NCBI RefSeq assembly: GCF_000317105.1
Contig: NC_019693.1
Location: 2,914,001 to 2,978,000 of the forward strand
Length of the DNA: 64,000 nucleotides
Reading direction: 5' to 3'
From: Oscillatoria acuminata PCC 6304
Lineage (GTDB): Bacteria > Cyanobacteriota > Cyanobacteriia > Cyanobacteriales > Laspinemataceae
In this document: positions 1 to 8,870 of the stretch, in pieces
How positions within the stretch are numbered: position 1 is the first letter of the stretch
Layout: every line of letters begins with the position of its first letter
Made by a program: the position numbers and the translations under genes
The notes under the pieces: generated by a model
Database searches by the model: none
What the model was told of the DNA's origin: nothing
What the model saw: the letters and a program-made list of their open reading frames with translations, nothing else

Positions 1-143
1 TATCCGCCTGTTTCATCCAGGCTTGAGCCGCTCAAGTGAGATACCCTCCCAGTTGAATGCCCGTTCCCACAATACCACGAACTTAAGAAACCTCTTGCTC
101 TCAGGAGAGAGAATTCGTCACAAGGACTTCCCCACCCTATCAA

Positions 144-173
144 CCAAGGACAAATGACCAAGGACAAATGACC
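144..173. repeat. short tandem repeat (CCAAGGACAAATGA x2)
   Basis: Two adjacent copies of the 14-base unit CCAAGGACAAATGA. A related run (TCATTGGTCATTGGTCATTT) lies at about 56213-56233 upstream of another gene, so this is a dispersed low-complexity repeat. No function is apparent. Confidence 0.6.
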
Positions 174-197
174 CTCGGAAATGATAAAATTAGGTGA

Positions 198-785
198 ATG
201 GTTCACGAGGTCAGCATGGGCGATCGCCAACTTACCAGTTACACCCTCCCTTCTCCTGATTTAGCACCGGAGAACGGTCTATCCTACCCCTTTACCGTAG
301 ATCAGACTCCCGGATCTGAGCAATCTTCCACTCAGGAACGGGTTACCCAGACTCTCTCCCAGCTATTAATCCAGCACCTGCGCGGCACTTCTGCTATTGT
401 TTCTCTTCATCCGAGGCCAGTTTATCTTGAAGCCGCATCAGCTTACTGTTATCCTGATTTAATGGTCACCCATGACCCTCGGGATTTGGATTGCTGCCAG
501 GGACTTGATGGGGTGGTTCAATATCCCTGCTTAATTATTGATGTGATTTCTCACCCATTTTCCGGCAGTGAGAAACCCGGTCAATTTGAGCAGTATCGTC
601 AAATTGAAACTTTAGAGGAATATGTTTGGCTTGATCCAACTCAACCCAAACTGAATTGTTGGCGTCAAATTGAACCGGGAGTTTGGGAAGCCTATCTCTA
701 TGAATCAGGGGATGATGTTTATTTGGATAGCCTGAGTTTTCTAATTGAAATTGAGGCTATTTATGACGGGATGCTGACCCCATGA
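198..785 (+). CDS. Uma2 family endonuclease (DUF820)
   Basis: A 195-residue protein of the Uma2/DUF820 family, which is greatly expanded in cyanobacteria. The family has a PD-(D/E)XK nuclease-like fold and an uncertain role, often linked to mobile DNA. The core is visible: YPDLMV (about residues 93-98), the strand CLIIDVISHP (about 114-123) in place of the usual VEVLSP, a lysine-containing loop SEKPGQFEQY, and EYVWLD (about 143-148). The canonical Glu of the VEV strand is Asp here, which could be tolerated or reduce activity. Length is normal for the family (about 190). It stands alone at the window edge, convergent with the cheW-like gene 20 bases downstream. A second Uma2 gene in the window (30475-31241) is broken. 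Confidence 0.85.
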   Translation: MVHEVSMGDRQLTSYTLPSPDLAPENGLSYPFTVDQTPGSEQSSTQERVTQTLSQLLIQHLRGTSAIVSLHPRPVYLEAASAYCYPDLMVTHDPRDLDCCQGLDGVVQYPCLIIDVISHPFSGSEKPGQFEQYRQIETLEEYVWLDPTQPKLNCWRQIEPGVWEAYLYESGDDVYLDSLSFLIEIEAIYDGMLTP

Positions 786-805
786 GGTCAGTCCTCAAAC
801 AAGTC

Positions 806-1300
806 TCAATCCAGGAGTTTATCCAAGTTCAGATAGAAAGCGACGGTCCCGGCATCGGTGGTAATAATTTTTTCCACTGCTGCCGGTGCAGCGTTTTTGC
901 CTTCCCTACCTTGTCGATAGGAGGTGGGAATTTCTGCAAATTTATCTTCAGGGATGTCTAAAATGGCGGGTAAATTTTGCAGGGGAATGCCGATGCGATC
1001 GCCGTTGGTGAGGGTGCAGACAATCAAATAGGACCGTTCCTCCTGATAATCCTTTGGGATGACAAATAGCTTGGATAAATCTAACAGGGTAATCAAGTCT
1101 GCATCAATTTTAACTAGGCTGCGTCCCCCTTCGAGAGTCCCCTGAGTGGTAAATTCGGTGAGGACACGCTGCACCCGTTCGATGGCGATCGCATAGGTTT
1201 CCCCGGCGACTTCAAAGAGGACGAGTTTGCGGGTGGGGGTGCGCTGAATGGCGGCTTTTTTATTGTGAAAGCGGCGGCTGTATTTAGAGGGTGAAAACAT
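806..1300 (-). CDS. CheW-like chemotaxis signal protein
   Basis: A 164-residue single-domain CheW-like protein. After a basic N-terminus (residues 1-24) the beta-rich CheW fold starts at KLVLFEVAGETYAIAIE (about 25-41) and continues through SLVKIDADLITLLDLSKLF (about 61-79). Proteins of this class couple receptors to CheA or modulate that coupling. It is the last gene of the minus-strand taxis operon, 239 bases downstream of the cheA hybrid. A long inverted repeat fills the gap, so co-transcription with cheA is not certain. It diverges strongly from the CheW at the head of the operon (12689-13210), which suggests a distinct accessory coupling role. Confidence 0.85.
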   Translation of the reverse strand: MFSPSKYSRRFHNKKAAIQRTPTRKLVLFEVAGETYAIAIERVQRVLTEFTTQGTLEGGRSLVKIDADLITLLDLSKLFVIPKDYQEERSYLIVCTLTNGDRIGIPLQNLPAILDIPEDKFAEIPTSYRQGREGKNAAPAAVEKIITTDAGTVAFYLNLDKLLD

Positions 1301-1370
1301 AGCAGGGATGCTCCTTTAGGGGGGAAGGGATTGAGAATAATTTGAGACTCTGAACAGGCTGTTGCAACAC

Positions 1371-1508
1371 CCGGCGGGGTTTAAAACGATTGGCGGCCTA
1401 ACAGCTCAAGTCGGTTGAAACCGACTAAAAGTCTATATGGGATGGTGTTTTTAGTCGGATTTATCCGACTTTAGCTATGAGGCCGCCAATCGTTTTAACC
1501 CCCGCCGG
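1371..1508. repeat. long imperfect inverted repeat (family 3, hairpin element)
   Basis: About 28-base arms (CCGGCGGGGTTTAAAACGAT... and its near-perfect reverse complement ending at 1508) enclose a second dyad built on AGTCGGTT/AACCGACT. The whole block folds into a long cruciform. A diverged relative with the same ends and the same TTTTTAGT/CCGACTTTAGCTA core is at 62769-62925. This looks like a small non-autonomous mobile element. It sits between cheA and the terminal cheW-like gene and could act as a transcription attenuator there. Confidence 0.7.
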
Positions 1509-1539
1509 TTGTTGCTACTACGAACTTAACTACGAAATG

Positions 1540-4389
1540 CTATAGTGTTGCTCCGATTAATTGCGCGATCGCCTCTAATAATTGACGTTCATTATAAGGT
1601 TTCGTAAAATATTGAACTGCACCCAAATCCATTGCCCGTTGTCGATGTTTAGCACCGCTGCGGGAGGTCAACATCGCCACGGGAATATGAGAAAACTGGG
1701 GATTTTCTTTGACCTCCGCGAGGAATTCAAATCCATCCATGCGGGGCATTTCAATATCGGCAATAATTAAAGCACATTTTAACCCATGATGCAATTGTTC
1801 CAGAGCATCTTGACCATCTTTGGCCTGAGCAACCCGATATCGAGAGCGGGTGAGGGTTAACGAGAGCATTTGGCGAATAGTATAAGAGTCATCAATCACT
1901 AAAATTTGGGGTTGAGACGGTAGGGGGGGAAGCAGAGGGACGGGGGTGCGAGTTCCTGGGGGAAGGGGATGATTTCGTCCCTGGGTTTCATTTTGAATAA
2001 CAACCGCTTTTTGGATGTGAGGATGCAGTTGTCCAATTAAGTCATCCACATCGAGAATGCTGACGACTTCCCCATCCCCGAGAATGGTGCAACCGAGGAT
2101 GCCGGTGGGTTTGGATAAGGGTTGGGGGAGGGGTTTGACGACGAGTTCCTGTTGTCCGACGAGGCGATCAACGACGATCGCCAGAATCCCTTCACTTGAG
2201 CTTAAAACCAACACCGGCATATAATCTTCCCCCACCGGAATTGGAGAAGGAAGATCGTGAGAGGACTCCTGGTAATGGAGTAAATCATTTAAGGGAACTA
2301 ACCGAATATACTCGTCGCGCCACCGTAACATCGGTTGATACATCGCCATCTGGATTTCACTGGCGTTAACGTGCAGAATCTCTTCTACGGCATCGAGGGG
2401 TAAGGCGAGGGTCTGATGTTCGATGCGGACTAATAAGGCATCGGAAATCGAGAGCATCAGGGGGAGTTTAATAATAAAGCTGGTTCCCCGACCGAGGCGA
2501 GAGTCTACTTTAACGGTGCCTCGCACTTGGCGCAGATTGCTTCGCACAATATCTAAGCCGACCCCACGACCGGATAAATCATTTACCTCACGTTGGGTAC
2601 TGAATCCAGACCAAAACAGGAAGTCATAAAGTTCATTGAGGGAAAGTTCCAGTGCTTGTTCTTCGGAGACGAGATTTAATTCAACCAAACGATCGCGAAT
2701 GGTTTCCGGGTCGATACCTTGGCCGTCATCGGAGATGGTGATGATGGTTTGTCCCCCTTGATGCCGCGCTTCGATTTCGATTTGGCCGTTGGGGGGTTTC
2801 CCGGCTGCTTTGCGGTCTTCCGGGGATTCGATGCCGTGGTCAAAGGCATTTCGCACTAAATGGACCAGGGGGTCGCGTAAGGCGTGTAATAAGCTCTCAT
2901 CGATTTTGGTATCGCGTCCGATGAGCAGGAGGTTGACATCTTTATTATAAGTGCGAGACATATCGCGGATGGCGCGAGGGAGGTGGTCCACGGCGCGACT
3001 GAAACTAACGACGCGCAATTGCATGACTTGAGACCGGAGGCGATCGCAAATTCGTCGGAGGCGATCGGTGCTCCGGTCCAGATTGAGGGCTACTTCGTCG
3101 ATTTTAGCACTGGAATGGGCGATCGCCTGGGTAGTTTCAATAGTTTCTCGGGCCGTATCATGAAACTCTGTATAATGATCCATTTCTAGGGCGTCGAAAC
3201 CCAGAGGATGGGCGGTGTTGCGACCCCGATGGCTTTTTTCTCCGGCAAGGCGGTCATATTCTTCCCGCAGTTGGACCCCAAATTGATTCAAATCGCGGAT
3301 GTGCCGTCGTAGGCGTTTGACTTCGGCGCGCAGTTGGGTTTCCTGGACTTCTAAATGGGTGCGGTTAATCACTAATTCTCCCACGAGGTCCACCAGTTCC
3401 GTGAGGCGATCGAGTTCGACTCGGATGGTGGGTTTGACTCCTGATTCTCCTGGGGTGGGAGTTGGCAGTAGGGAGGGCTCGGGAGGGGTGGCACTCGGAG
3501 GACTGTCCGAGGGGAGGAGAGGAGGGGGAGAAGGCACGGGCGAAATGACTACATCCGGGGTGGAATCGGGAATGTCCATCGGTTGTAAGACGATGGGTAA
3601 TTCTTGTAAGACTTGTTCCCGGAGGGTTTCTAAATTTTGGGCGATCGCCCAACCCAAAATTTTCAGGTCTTCTACGGACAAATTGGGGGTATCCACAGCG
3701 GCCCGCAGGCATTCGGCAATTTCCCCCAGTTCCGGAACTTCCAACATCCCGGATAAACCTGAAAGCTGATAATAAATTTCATTAAAAACCCGATAAGAGT
3801 CTTCAACGGTCTCCGCTTGAATTTGGGAGAGTTCGGTTTCTAGGCGGTTAAAGATGGGGGGTAAATCTTGTTGAAAAATGGTCTGAATTACCTGGGTATT
3901 TGCGGGATGTTTTTGCATCCATTCTGCCGGTTGTTTTAATCCGCCACATTCAGCTTCTAATTCTTGTTTGATGCGGGCGATCGCCTCCAAATCCCCCTGG
4001 AAATCTTTGGGGTCTTCTGCTTGCTTTTCCCGGACCAGTGCCGTAGATTGGGCCGTGAGTTTTTTTAAGAGGTCAACCCCTTGGAGGAGTTGAGTAATAG
4101 AATGGCTACTCAGGGGAGTGTCTTCCTGGCGATCGCGCAAAATTGCAAAACAATCTTCTATCCGGTGTGCCGCCGTCGATAGGGACTGAAAACCAAACAT
4201 CAACGCCGACCCCTTAATCGAATGCGCGGCCCGAAACATTTCCTTAATGGTGCTTTTTCGAGCTTCTGCGGTCTCAATTTGTTCCATCGCCAACAACTGA
4301 GTTTCTAAACTCTGTAAAAACTCATCAGTTTCGGCGATAAATGCCCCCAGCAGTTCTTGAATATCGTTAAAGTCCATTAATGATGACAT
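1540..4389 (-). CDS. cheA: hybrid chemotaxis histidine kinase CheA with C-terminal receiver
   Basis: A 949-residue CheA-type kinase, the central enzyme of the taxis operon. It autophosphorylates on a histidine under receptor control. Domains in order: Hpt (about 5-110) with phospho-accepting His56 in AAHSIKGSA; a second Hpt-like helical segment (about 145-260) without an obvious histidine motif; a proline-rich linker (about 270-320); dimerisation helices; HATPase with N-box LVRNAFDHGIE, G1 DDGQGID and G2 GRGVGLDIV; a CheW domain (about 645-785); and a receiver domain (828-949) with the phospho-accepting Asp878 in IIADIEMP. This layout is typical of cyanobacterial PilL/TaxAY-type kinases that steer type IV pilus motility. 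No cheR, cheB or free cheY is adjacent. The start overlaps no neighbour. Confidence 0.95.
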   Translation of the reverse strand: MSSLMDFNDIQELLGAFIAETDEFLQSLETQLLAMEQIETAEARKSTIKEMFRAAHSIKGSALMFGFQSLSTAAHRIEDCFAILRDRQEDTPLSSHSITQLLQGVDLLKKLTAQSTALVREKQAEDPKDFQGDLEAIARIKQELEAECGGLKQPAEWMQKHPANTQVIQTIFQQDLPPIFNRLETELSQIQAETVEDSYRVFNEIYYQLSGLSGMLEVPELGEIAECLRAAVDTPNLSVEDLKILGWAIAQNLETLREQVLQELPIVLQPMDIPDSTPDVVISPVPSPPPLLPSDSPPSATPPEPSLLPTPTPGESGVKPTIRVELDRLTELVDLVGELVINRTHLEVQETQLRAEVKRLRRHIRDLNQFGVQLREEYDRLAGEKSHRGRNTAHPLGFDALEMDHYTEFHDTARETIETTQAIAHSSAKIDEVALNLDRSTDRLRRICDRLRSQVMQLRVVSFSRAVDHLPRAIRDMSRTYNKDVNLLLIGRDTKIDESLLHALRDPLVHLVRNAFDHGIESPEDRKAAGKPPNGQIEIEARHQGGQTIITISDDGQGIDPETIRDRLVELNLVSEEQALELSLNELYDFLFWSGFSTQREVNDLSGRGVGLDIVRSNLRQVRGTVKVDSRLGRGTSFIIKLPLMLSISDALLVRIEHQTLALPLDAVEEILHVNASEIQMAMYQPMLRWRDEYIRLVPLNDLLHYQESSHDLPSPIPVGEDYMPVLVLSSSEGILAIVVDRLVGQQELVVKPLPQPLSKPTGILGCTILGDGEVVSILDVDDLIGQLHPHIQKAVVIQNETQGRNHPLPPGTRTPVPLLPPLPSQPQILVIDDSYTIRQMLSLTLTRSRYRVAQAKDGQDALEQLHHGLKCALIIADIEMPRMDGFEFLAEVKENPQFSHIPVAMLTSRSGAKHRQRAMDLGAVQYFTKPYNERQLLEAIAQLIGATL

Positions 4390-4544
4390 GATGGTTCAGA
4401 GTAGAAATGTCAGTGACAAAATGCGACGAAACCGCAGGCGGGTTCAGCGATTCCATTTTGGAGATCTGTTTAGGATGAAGTCAGGAGATGCACCTTTTAA
4501 GCTCGCTGATTTTGACCTCTTTGAAGGTTCTCTTCTAAGAGGTG

Positions 4545-4750
4545 GAAGAGACCTCTCCCCGGCCCTCTCCTAAGAGGAGAGGGAGGAAGAACCTCTCCTA
4601 AGGCCCTCTCCTAAGAGGAGAGGGAGGAAGAGACCTCTCCTAAGGCCCTCTCCTAAGAGGAGAGGGAGGAAGAGACCTCTCCTAAGGCCCTTTCCTAAGA
4701 GGAGAGGGAGGAAGAACCTCTCCCCGGCCCTCTCCTAAGAGGAGAGGGAG
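4545..4750. repeat. tandem array of a roughly 53-bp GA-rich palindromic unit
   Basis: About four units of 53-55 bases, each holding the dyad CCTCTCCTAAGAGGAGAGGG followed by AGGAAGAGA. The array fills the 580-base gap between the cheA start and the end of the upstream MCP gene. Unit length differs by two bases because GAAGAGACC alternates with GAAGAACC. Each unit can form a hairpin, so the array may affect mRNA stability or read-through within the operon. Confidence 0.85.
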
Positions 4751-4789
4751 AATAAGAAATAAATATCGTTGTACGAAAGAAACTCTTTC

Positions 4790-4927
4790 CGGCCCCCCCT
4801 TCCCTCTTAGGGAAGGGGGTTGGGGGGTTAGGTCTCTTCACCCCCAACCCAATCTTTCCGGCCCCCCCTTCCCTCTGAGGGAAGGGGGTTGGGGGGTTAG
4901 GTCTCTTCCCCCCAACCCAGTCTTTCC
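4790..4927. repeat. two-copy direct repeat (TTAGGTCTCTT / CCTTCCCTC palindromic REP)
   Basis: Two roughly 70-base direct copies, each with the hairpin CCCCCCTTCCCTC...GAGGGAAGGGGG followed by TTGGGGGGTTAGGTCTCTT. A third, inverted copy is at about 60526-60573. This is a REP-like dispersed repeat that adds further hairpins to the cheA-MCP spacer. Confidence 0.8.
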
Positions 4928-4969
4928 AAAAGGAATGAACCGAAATTGACAAGAACTTATAACCTACAT

Positions 4970-7900
4970 TTAACTGCGGAAATTAGAAACCGACTCCTGG
5001 AGTTGATTGACCGCGATCGCCAGTCCATCTAAAGACTGACGAACCTGCACTGATTTTTCTGCCGTTGTCGTAGAAATGGAGCTAACTTTTTGCATCACTG
5101 TCGCAATTTCTGAAGCATTTTCAGTTTGATTCGTCGCGGCCCGCGTGATATTTTGAACCAAAGCATTCATCTGCCGACTCACTTCAATAATAGCGACTAA
5201 ATGATGTTTGGCTTCAGCGGCTAATTTAGTTCCCGCGACCACCTCCTGAGTGCCTGCTTCCATTGCTTCCGTGACCCGTCCGATTTCGCTTCTAATTTGT
5301 TCGACAATTTCGGAAATTTCCTCCGTCGCTGAACCGGAGCGATCGGCTAATTTGCGGATTTCTTCAGCAACTACGGCAAACCCTAACCCCTGTTCTCCGG
5401 CGCGGGCTGCTTCAATGGTAGCATTCAGAGCCAATAGGTTAGTCTGAGCCGCAATTTGAGAAATGGATGTCACAATTTTACCAATTTGTTGAGAGCTTTC
5501 TCCCAACCGTTTAATCATTTTCCCGGTTTGGGAAATGGTTTGCCGCAGTTCGTTAATCCCTTCAACGGCTCGGTCTACGGATTGCCCTCCCACCTCCGCA
5601 GTTTCGGCGGCTTGATGGGCGACATTTTCCGCTTTTTGAGCTACGGTACAGATATCTTGAATTGAGTTAGCCATGCGCTCAATTTGGCGCAAGGAGAACT
5701 CAACTTGTTGGGCTTGTTCTTCCGCCCGTTCTGTTAAATCTTGGGTATTGGCGATGGATTCCCGGGTGGCGCTGCGGACTTCCGTGGCCAGTTCTTGAAT
5801 CCCGGTTACCACTTTTTTGAGGGAAGAAACCAAGAAATTAAAAGAGTCGGCTAAAGCTCCGAGGACATTATTGTTGACTTCGGCCCGCACGGTTAAATCC
5901 CCTTTGGCTGCCCCTTTAATTTCCATTAACAGTTTGAGGACCTGTTGAGTCAGTTCATCGGCTTCAGCTTTGCGGTCTTGGGCGAATTTTTCTAACTCTT
6001 CCGCAACTTGTTTGCGATCGGTGATATCAAACCGAATGCCAATATATTTGACAACTTTGCCCTGAGCATCAAAAATCGGAGAAATGGTGGTATCTACCCA
6101 ATAATATTGGCCATTTTTACATTGGTTTCTGAGTTCACCTTTCCAGACGCGACCGTTGCTGATAGTTTTCCACATTTCTTCAAAGAGGGATTTAGGATGA
6201 TAACCTGAGTTAATCATCCGATGATTTTTGCCGATCAGTTCGGCGCGAGAGTATCCGGAGATTTCGCAGAATTGATCATTCACAAAGGTAATCATGTCAT
6301 CGCTGTCAGTTTCACTGACGATCGCGGCTTCATCGAGGGCATTTTGGCGAGTTTTGAGTTCTTGCAGCAGTTGCGCTTGTTCCGCAGCCAGCAATCGAAA
6401 TTGTTCCTCGGTTTGTTTGAGGGGGGTGATATCATGAGCAACGGCATAAAGCAGTTGCTGTTCTGTAGAAGGATTAGCACTCCAAGCTAACCATTTATAA
6501 GAGCCATCTTTACAGCGATAACGATTTTCAAAATAGAGGGTTTCTCTGCCGGTGGTCAGTTTTTGGGTTTCGGCAATGGTGGCTTCAATGTCATCCGGAT
6601 GAACAAAGTCCATAAACGATTGACCCATGAGTTCCTGTTCACTGTAGCCGAGGATGGTGGTCCAAGCCGGATTAACTCGCTGGAACGTGGAGTCAAAGCC
6701 GAAAATACTCAGCAAATCCAGGGAAATGGTAAAGAATTGATCGCAGGTAACTTGGGCTAATTTGCGATCGCTAATATCGGTATAAACTCCTAACCATTCC
6801 CGAATACTGCCATCGGCGGTGTTGAGAATGGGGACGGCACGAACACTCATATATCGATACTCGCCATCGTGACGGCGCAGACGGTGTTCGACTTCATAAA
6901 GCACTCGATTTTGGACCGCGTGGTCCCAGGCTTGGGCCATCTGTTGACGTTCCTCAGGATGAACGGCATTCAGCCATCCTCGACCCTTGAGTTGGTCGAA
7001 GGTTTGGCCCGTGAAGCTACTCCAAGCGGGTTGTTCCGTGACGAATTCGCCATCGGCAGCGGTGTTCCAGATGATTTGAGAGGTGGCTTCAATTAGGGAA
7101 CGGAAGCGCGCTTCGGAAGTTTGGAGGGCTTTTTCGGCCTGTTTGCGATCGCTGATGTCAATTCCCATTTCCAGGACCAACCGTTTCCCCTCCCCATCGG
7201 TACAGGGATAATCATAAATTTGGTAAGTGCGCCCAGTATTAGGGTCTTGCCATTCCCACTGCTGCGGCTTTTGGGTTTCAAAGACTTGGGTGCGAATCTC
7301 CGAGTGCAGTTTGCCACCGGGGTTCAAGAGGGTGGCAGCAGAACCCGGTTCACCCAAGAATTCAACAAATTGGCGATTGGCTAACTGGACCGTATTGCTG
7401 CGATCGACCAAGTAGAGGAAGGCGGGAATCCCATCAAATAGGGTGGTGAGTCGCTGGCGTTCCGCTTCTAACGCCTTTTCAATGGCTTTGCGATCGCTAA
7501 TATCCCGGACTAAAGCCAGCAGGAGGGTTTCTCCCTGGCGGGAAAATTTGCCCAGGCGAATTTCTACGGGGAAGGTACTGCCATCGGCACGTCGGTGGAG
7601 ACTTTCCAGGGTGAGGGCTTCGCTGGGATGTAATTGGGCCACGGCTAGGGTGCGTTCCTCGCTGCGAAATCGGGGTTCGATCGCCTCTAAATTCAAGGCC
7701 AGGAGTTGATTCTGGCTATATCCTAAGCTCTCGCAGGCCCGCTGATTCACCCCTAAGATTTTGCCCTCTAAGGTGGTCAGGAAGAAGGCATCCGCAGCAT
7801 TTTCAACTAATTGCCGGAACCGTTCTTCACTCTCAGCGAGGGCTTTTTCTTGCTGTTTGCGATCGCTAATATCCCGAATCACCGTAGAAATACAATCCAG

Positions 7901-8653
7901 TTCCCCATTCTGTTCTTTGTGGGCGATCAGCACTTGGGAGGAGGGAAATAAGTCCCCATTGCGGCGTTTGATCAGGGTTTCCCCAGTCCAGACCCCCTGG
8001 GAAATAGTCGTGGCGATCGCCTGTTCTAATCCCTGGCGATCGGGCCCTTCCTGGACGAAATCAAAAGCGGTGAAATCCGAGGCGGGTTGATCCTCTGAAA
8101 TCCCCGTCATTTTGCGGGAGGCTGGATTTAGGTAAATTCCTTTCCCCTGACTGTCGCAGATGCCGACAAAATCCGGGGTATTTTCGATAATACTCGCGAG
8201 TCGCTTCAGGGCAGCTTCTGCTTGTTGGCGTTCTTTAATTTCCCCTTGCAGGGCTTGATTGGCCACCTCTAGTTCCGCTTTCGCACTGGGTAGGGCCAGG
8301 GCTGCGGGTAGAGTCGGGACCATTTCTAGGGCCGTTAACAGGGAAATGCCAGCGGTGAGGGCTTTGATACTCCCGGAAACCCAATAGTCTGGATGCCAAA
8401 GGGTCCAAACTTCCAGCACATGGGTGAATCCACAAGTAATAATAAAAGCCGCAAATAACAGAAAAATTCGACTAAAGGGTAAATCTGGGCGTCGAGAGAC
8501 GAAATAAATCAACATCGCCACAATCGAAAAATAGGCCAAGGCGATCGCCAAGTCCGATCCAGCGTGCAGCCAAACTAAAACTGGATTCCACAGGTAGCAA
8601 TGACCGTGGGGAATAAAATTTGCCGTGAGGAGGGGGGATGAGGGTTCAAACAT
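4970..8653 (-). CDS. methyl-accepting chemotaxis protein with ETR1-like ethylene-binding domain and six PAS domains
   Basis: A 1227-residue chemoreceptor. Residues 1-125 form a three-helix membrane domain matching the plant ethylene receptor ETR1 with a constant offset of nine residues. Asp34, Tyr41, Ile44, Phe70, Ile71, Cys74 and His78 correspond to ETR1 D25, Y32, I35, F61, I62, C65 and H69. C65 and H69 hold the copper ion in ETR1. ETR1 P36 is Val45 here, an exception to the otherwise conserved helix. About six PAS domains follow (about 150-900), then a HAMP-like segment ([13 protein letters not shown], about 915-930) and an MCP signalling hairpin with [20 protein letters not shown]. It lies 580 bases upstream of cheA and is presumably its input. 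The ethylene (or copper/other ligand) role is inferred from the aligned residues. Confidence 0.9.
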   Translation of the reverse strand: MFEPSSPLLTANFIPHGHCYLWNPVLVWLHAGSDLAIALAYFSIVAMLIYFVSRRPDLPFSRIFLLFAAFIITCGFTHVLEVWTLWHPDYWVSGSIKALTAGISLLTALEMVPTLPAALALPSAKAELEVANQALQGEIKERQQAEAALKRLASIIENTPDFVGICDSQGKGIYLNPASRKMTGISEDQPASDFTAFDFVQEGPDRQGLEQAIATTISQGVWTGETLIKRRNGDLFPSSQVLIAHKEQNGELDCISTVIRDISDRKQQEKALAESEERFRQLVENAADAFFLTTLEGKILGVNQRACESLGYSQNQLLALNLEAIEPRFRSEERTLAVAQLHPSEALTLESLHRRADGSTFPVEIRLGKFSRQGETLLLALVRDISDRKAIEKALEAERQRLTTLFDGIPAFLYLVDRSNTVQLANRQFVEFLGEPGSAATLLNPGGKLHSEIRTQVFETQKPQQWEWQDPNTGRTYQIYDYPCTDGEGKRLVLEMGIDISDRKQAEKALQTSEARFRSLIEATSQIIWNTAADGEFVTEQPAWSSFTGQTFDQLKGRGWLNAVHPEERQQMAQAWDHAVQNRVLYEVEHRLRRHDGEYRYMSVRAVPILNTADGSIREWLGVYTDISDRKLAQVTCDQFFTISLDLLSIFGFDSTFQRVNPAWTTILGYSEQELMGQSFMDFVHPDDIEATIAETQKLTTGRETLYFENRYRCKDGSYKWLAWSANPSTEQQLLYAVAHDITPLKQTEEQFRLLAAEQAQLLQELKTRQNALDEAAIVSETDSDDMITFVNDQFCEISGYSRAELIGKNHRMINSGYHPKSLFEEMWKTISNGRVWKGELRNQCKNGQYYWVDTTISPIFDAQGKVVKYIGIRFDITDRKQVAEELEKFAQDRKAEADELTQQVLKLLMEIKGAAKGDLTVRAEVNNNVLGALADSFNFLVSSLKKVVTGIQELATEVRSATRESIANTQDLTERAEEQAQQVEFSLRQIERMANSIQDICTVAQKAENVAHQAAETAEVGGQSVDRAVEGINELRQTISQTGKMIKRLGESSQQIGKIVTSISQIAAQTNLLALNATIEAARAGEQGLGFAVVAEEIRKLADRSGSATEEISEIVEQIRSEIGRVTEAMEAGTQEVVAGTKLAAEAKHHLVAIIEVSRQMNALVQNITRAATNQTENASEIATVMQKVSSISTTTAEKSVQVRQSLDGLAIAVNQLQESVSNFRS

Positions 8654-8690
8654 ACAGGGTGAGTCAATCAGTAACGGCGTAAGGAAGGTA

Positions 8691-8762
8691 TGTGTAGGGG
8701 CTACTCCGTTGATCCGTCACTACGAACGAACGTTTTAGAGATTTTATTTTATGGAGTTCCCC
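8691..8762. repeat. partial family 2 element (GAACGAACGTTTT...GGAGTTCC end)
   Basis: Contains GTAGGGGCTACTCCGTTGAT and the terminal block TACGAACGAACGTTTTAGAG followed by ATTTTATTTTATGGAGTTCC. The same block is found in the elements at 44911-45066, 53786-53943 and 60622-60764. Only this end is recognisable, so the copy appears truncated. It lies between the two MCP genes. Confidence 0.7.
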
Positions 8763-8870
8763 TCGGAAAATAATCTCCTTGAGGAGAAAAAGCATACAGA
8801 ACCGATCGCAGAGGGTGAGAGCCCATCCAAACCCTAAACCTGATTGGGTTGAGTGTTGCATTAGCCTAGG

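Noticed and set aside
3299-3769. 156-codon plus-strand reading frame opposite cheA
   Set aside because: Arg/Ser-rich shadow of the CheA proline-rich linker with no family features; the minus strand is clearly coding.
4695-4952. 85-codon minus-strand frame with repeated NPPTPFPQREGG-type peptides
   Set aside because: It is a translation of the two-copy REP repeat, not a gene.
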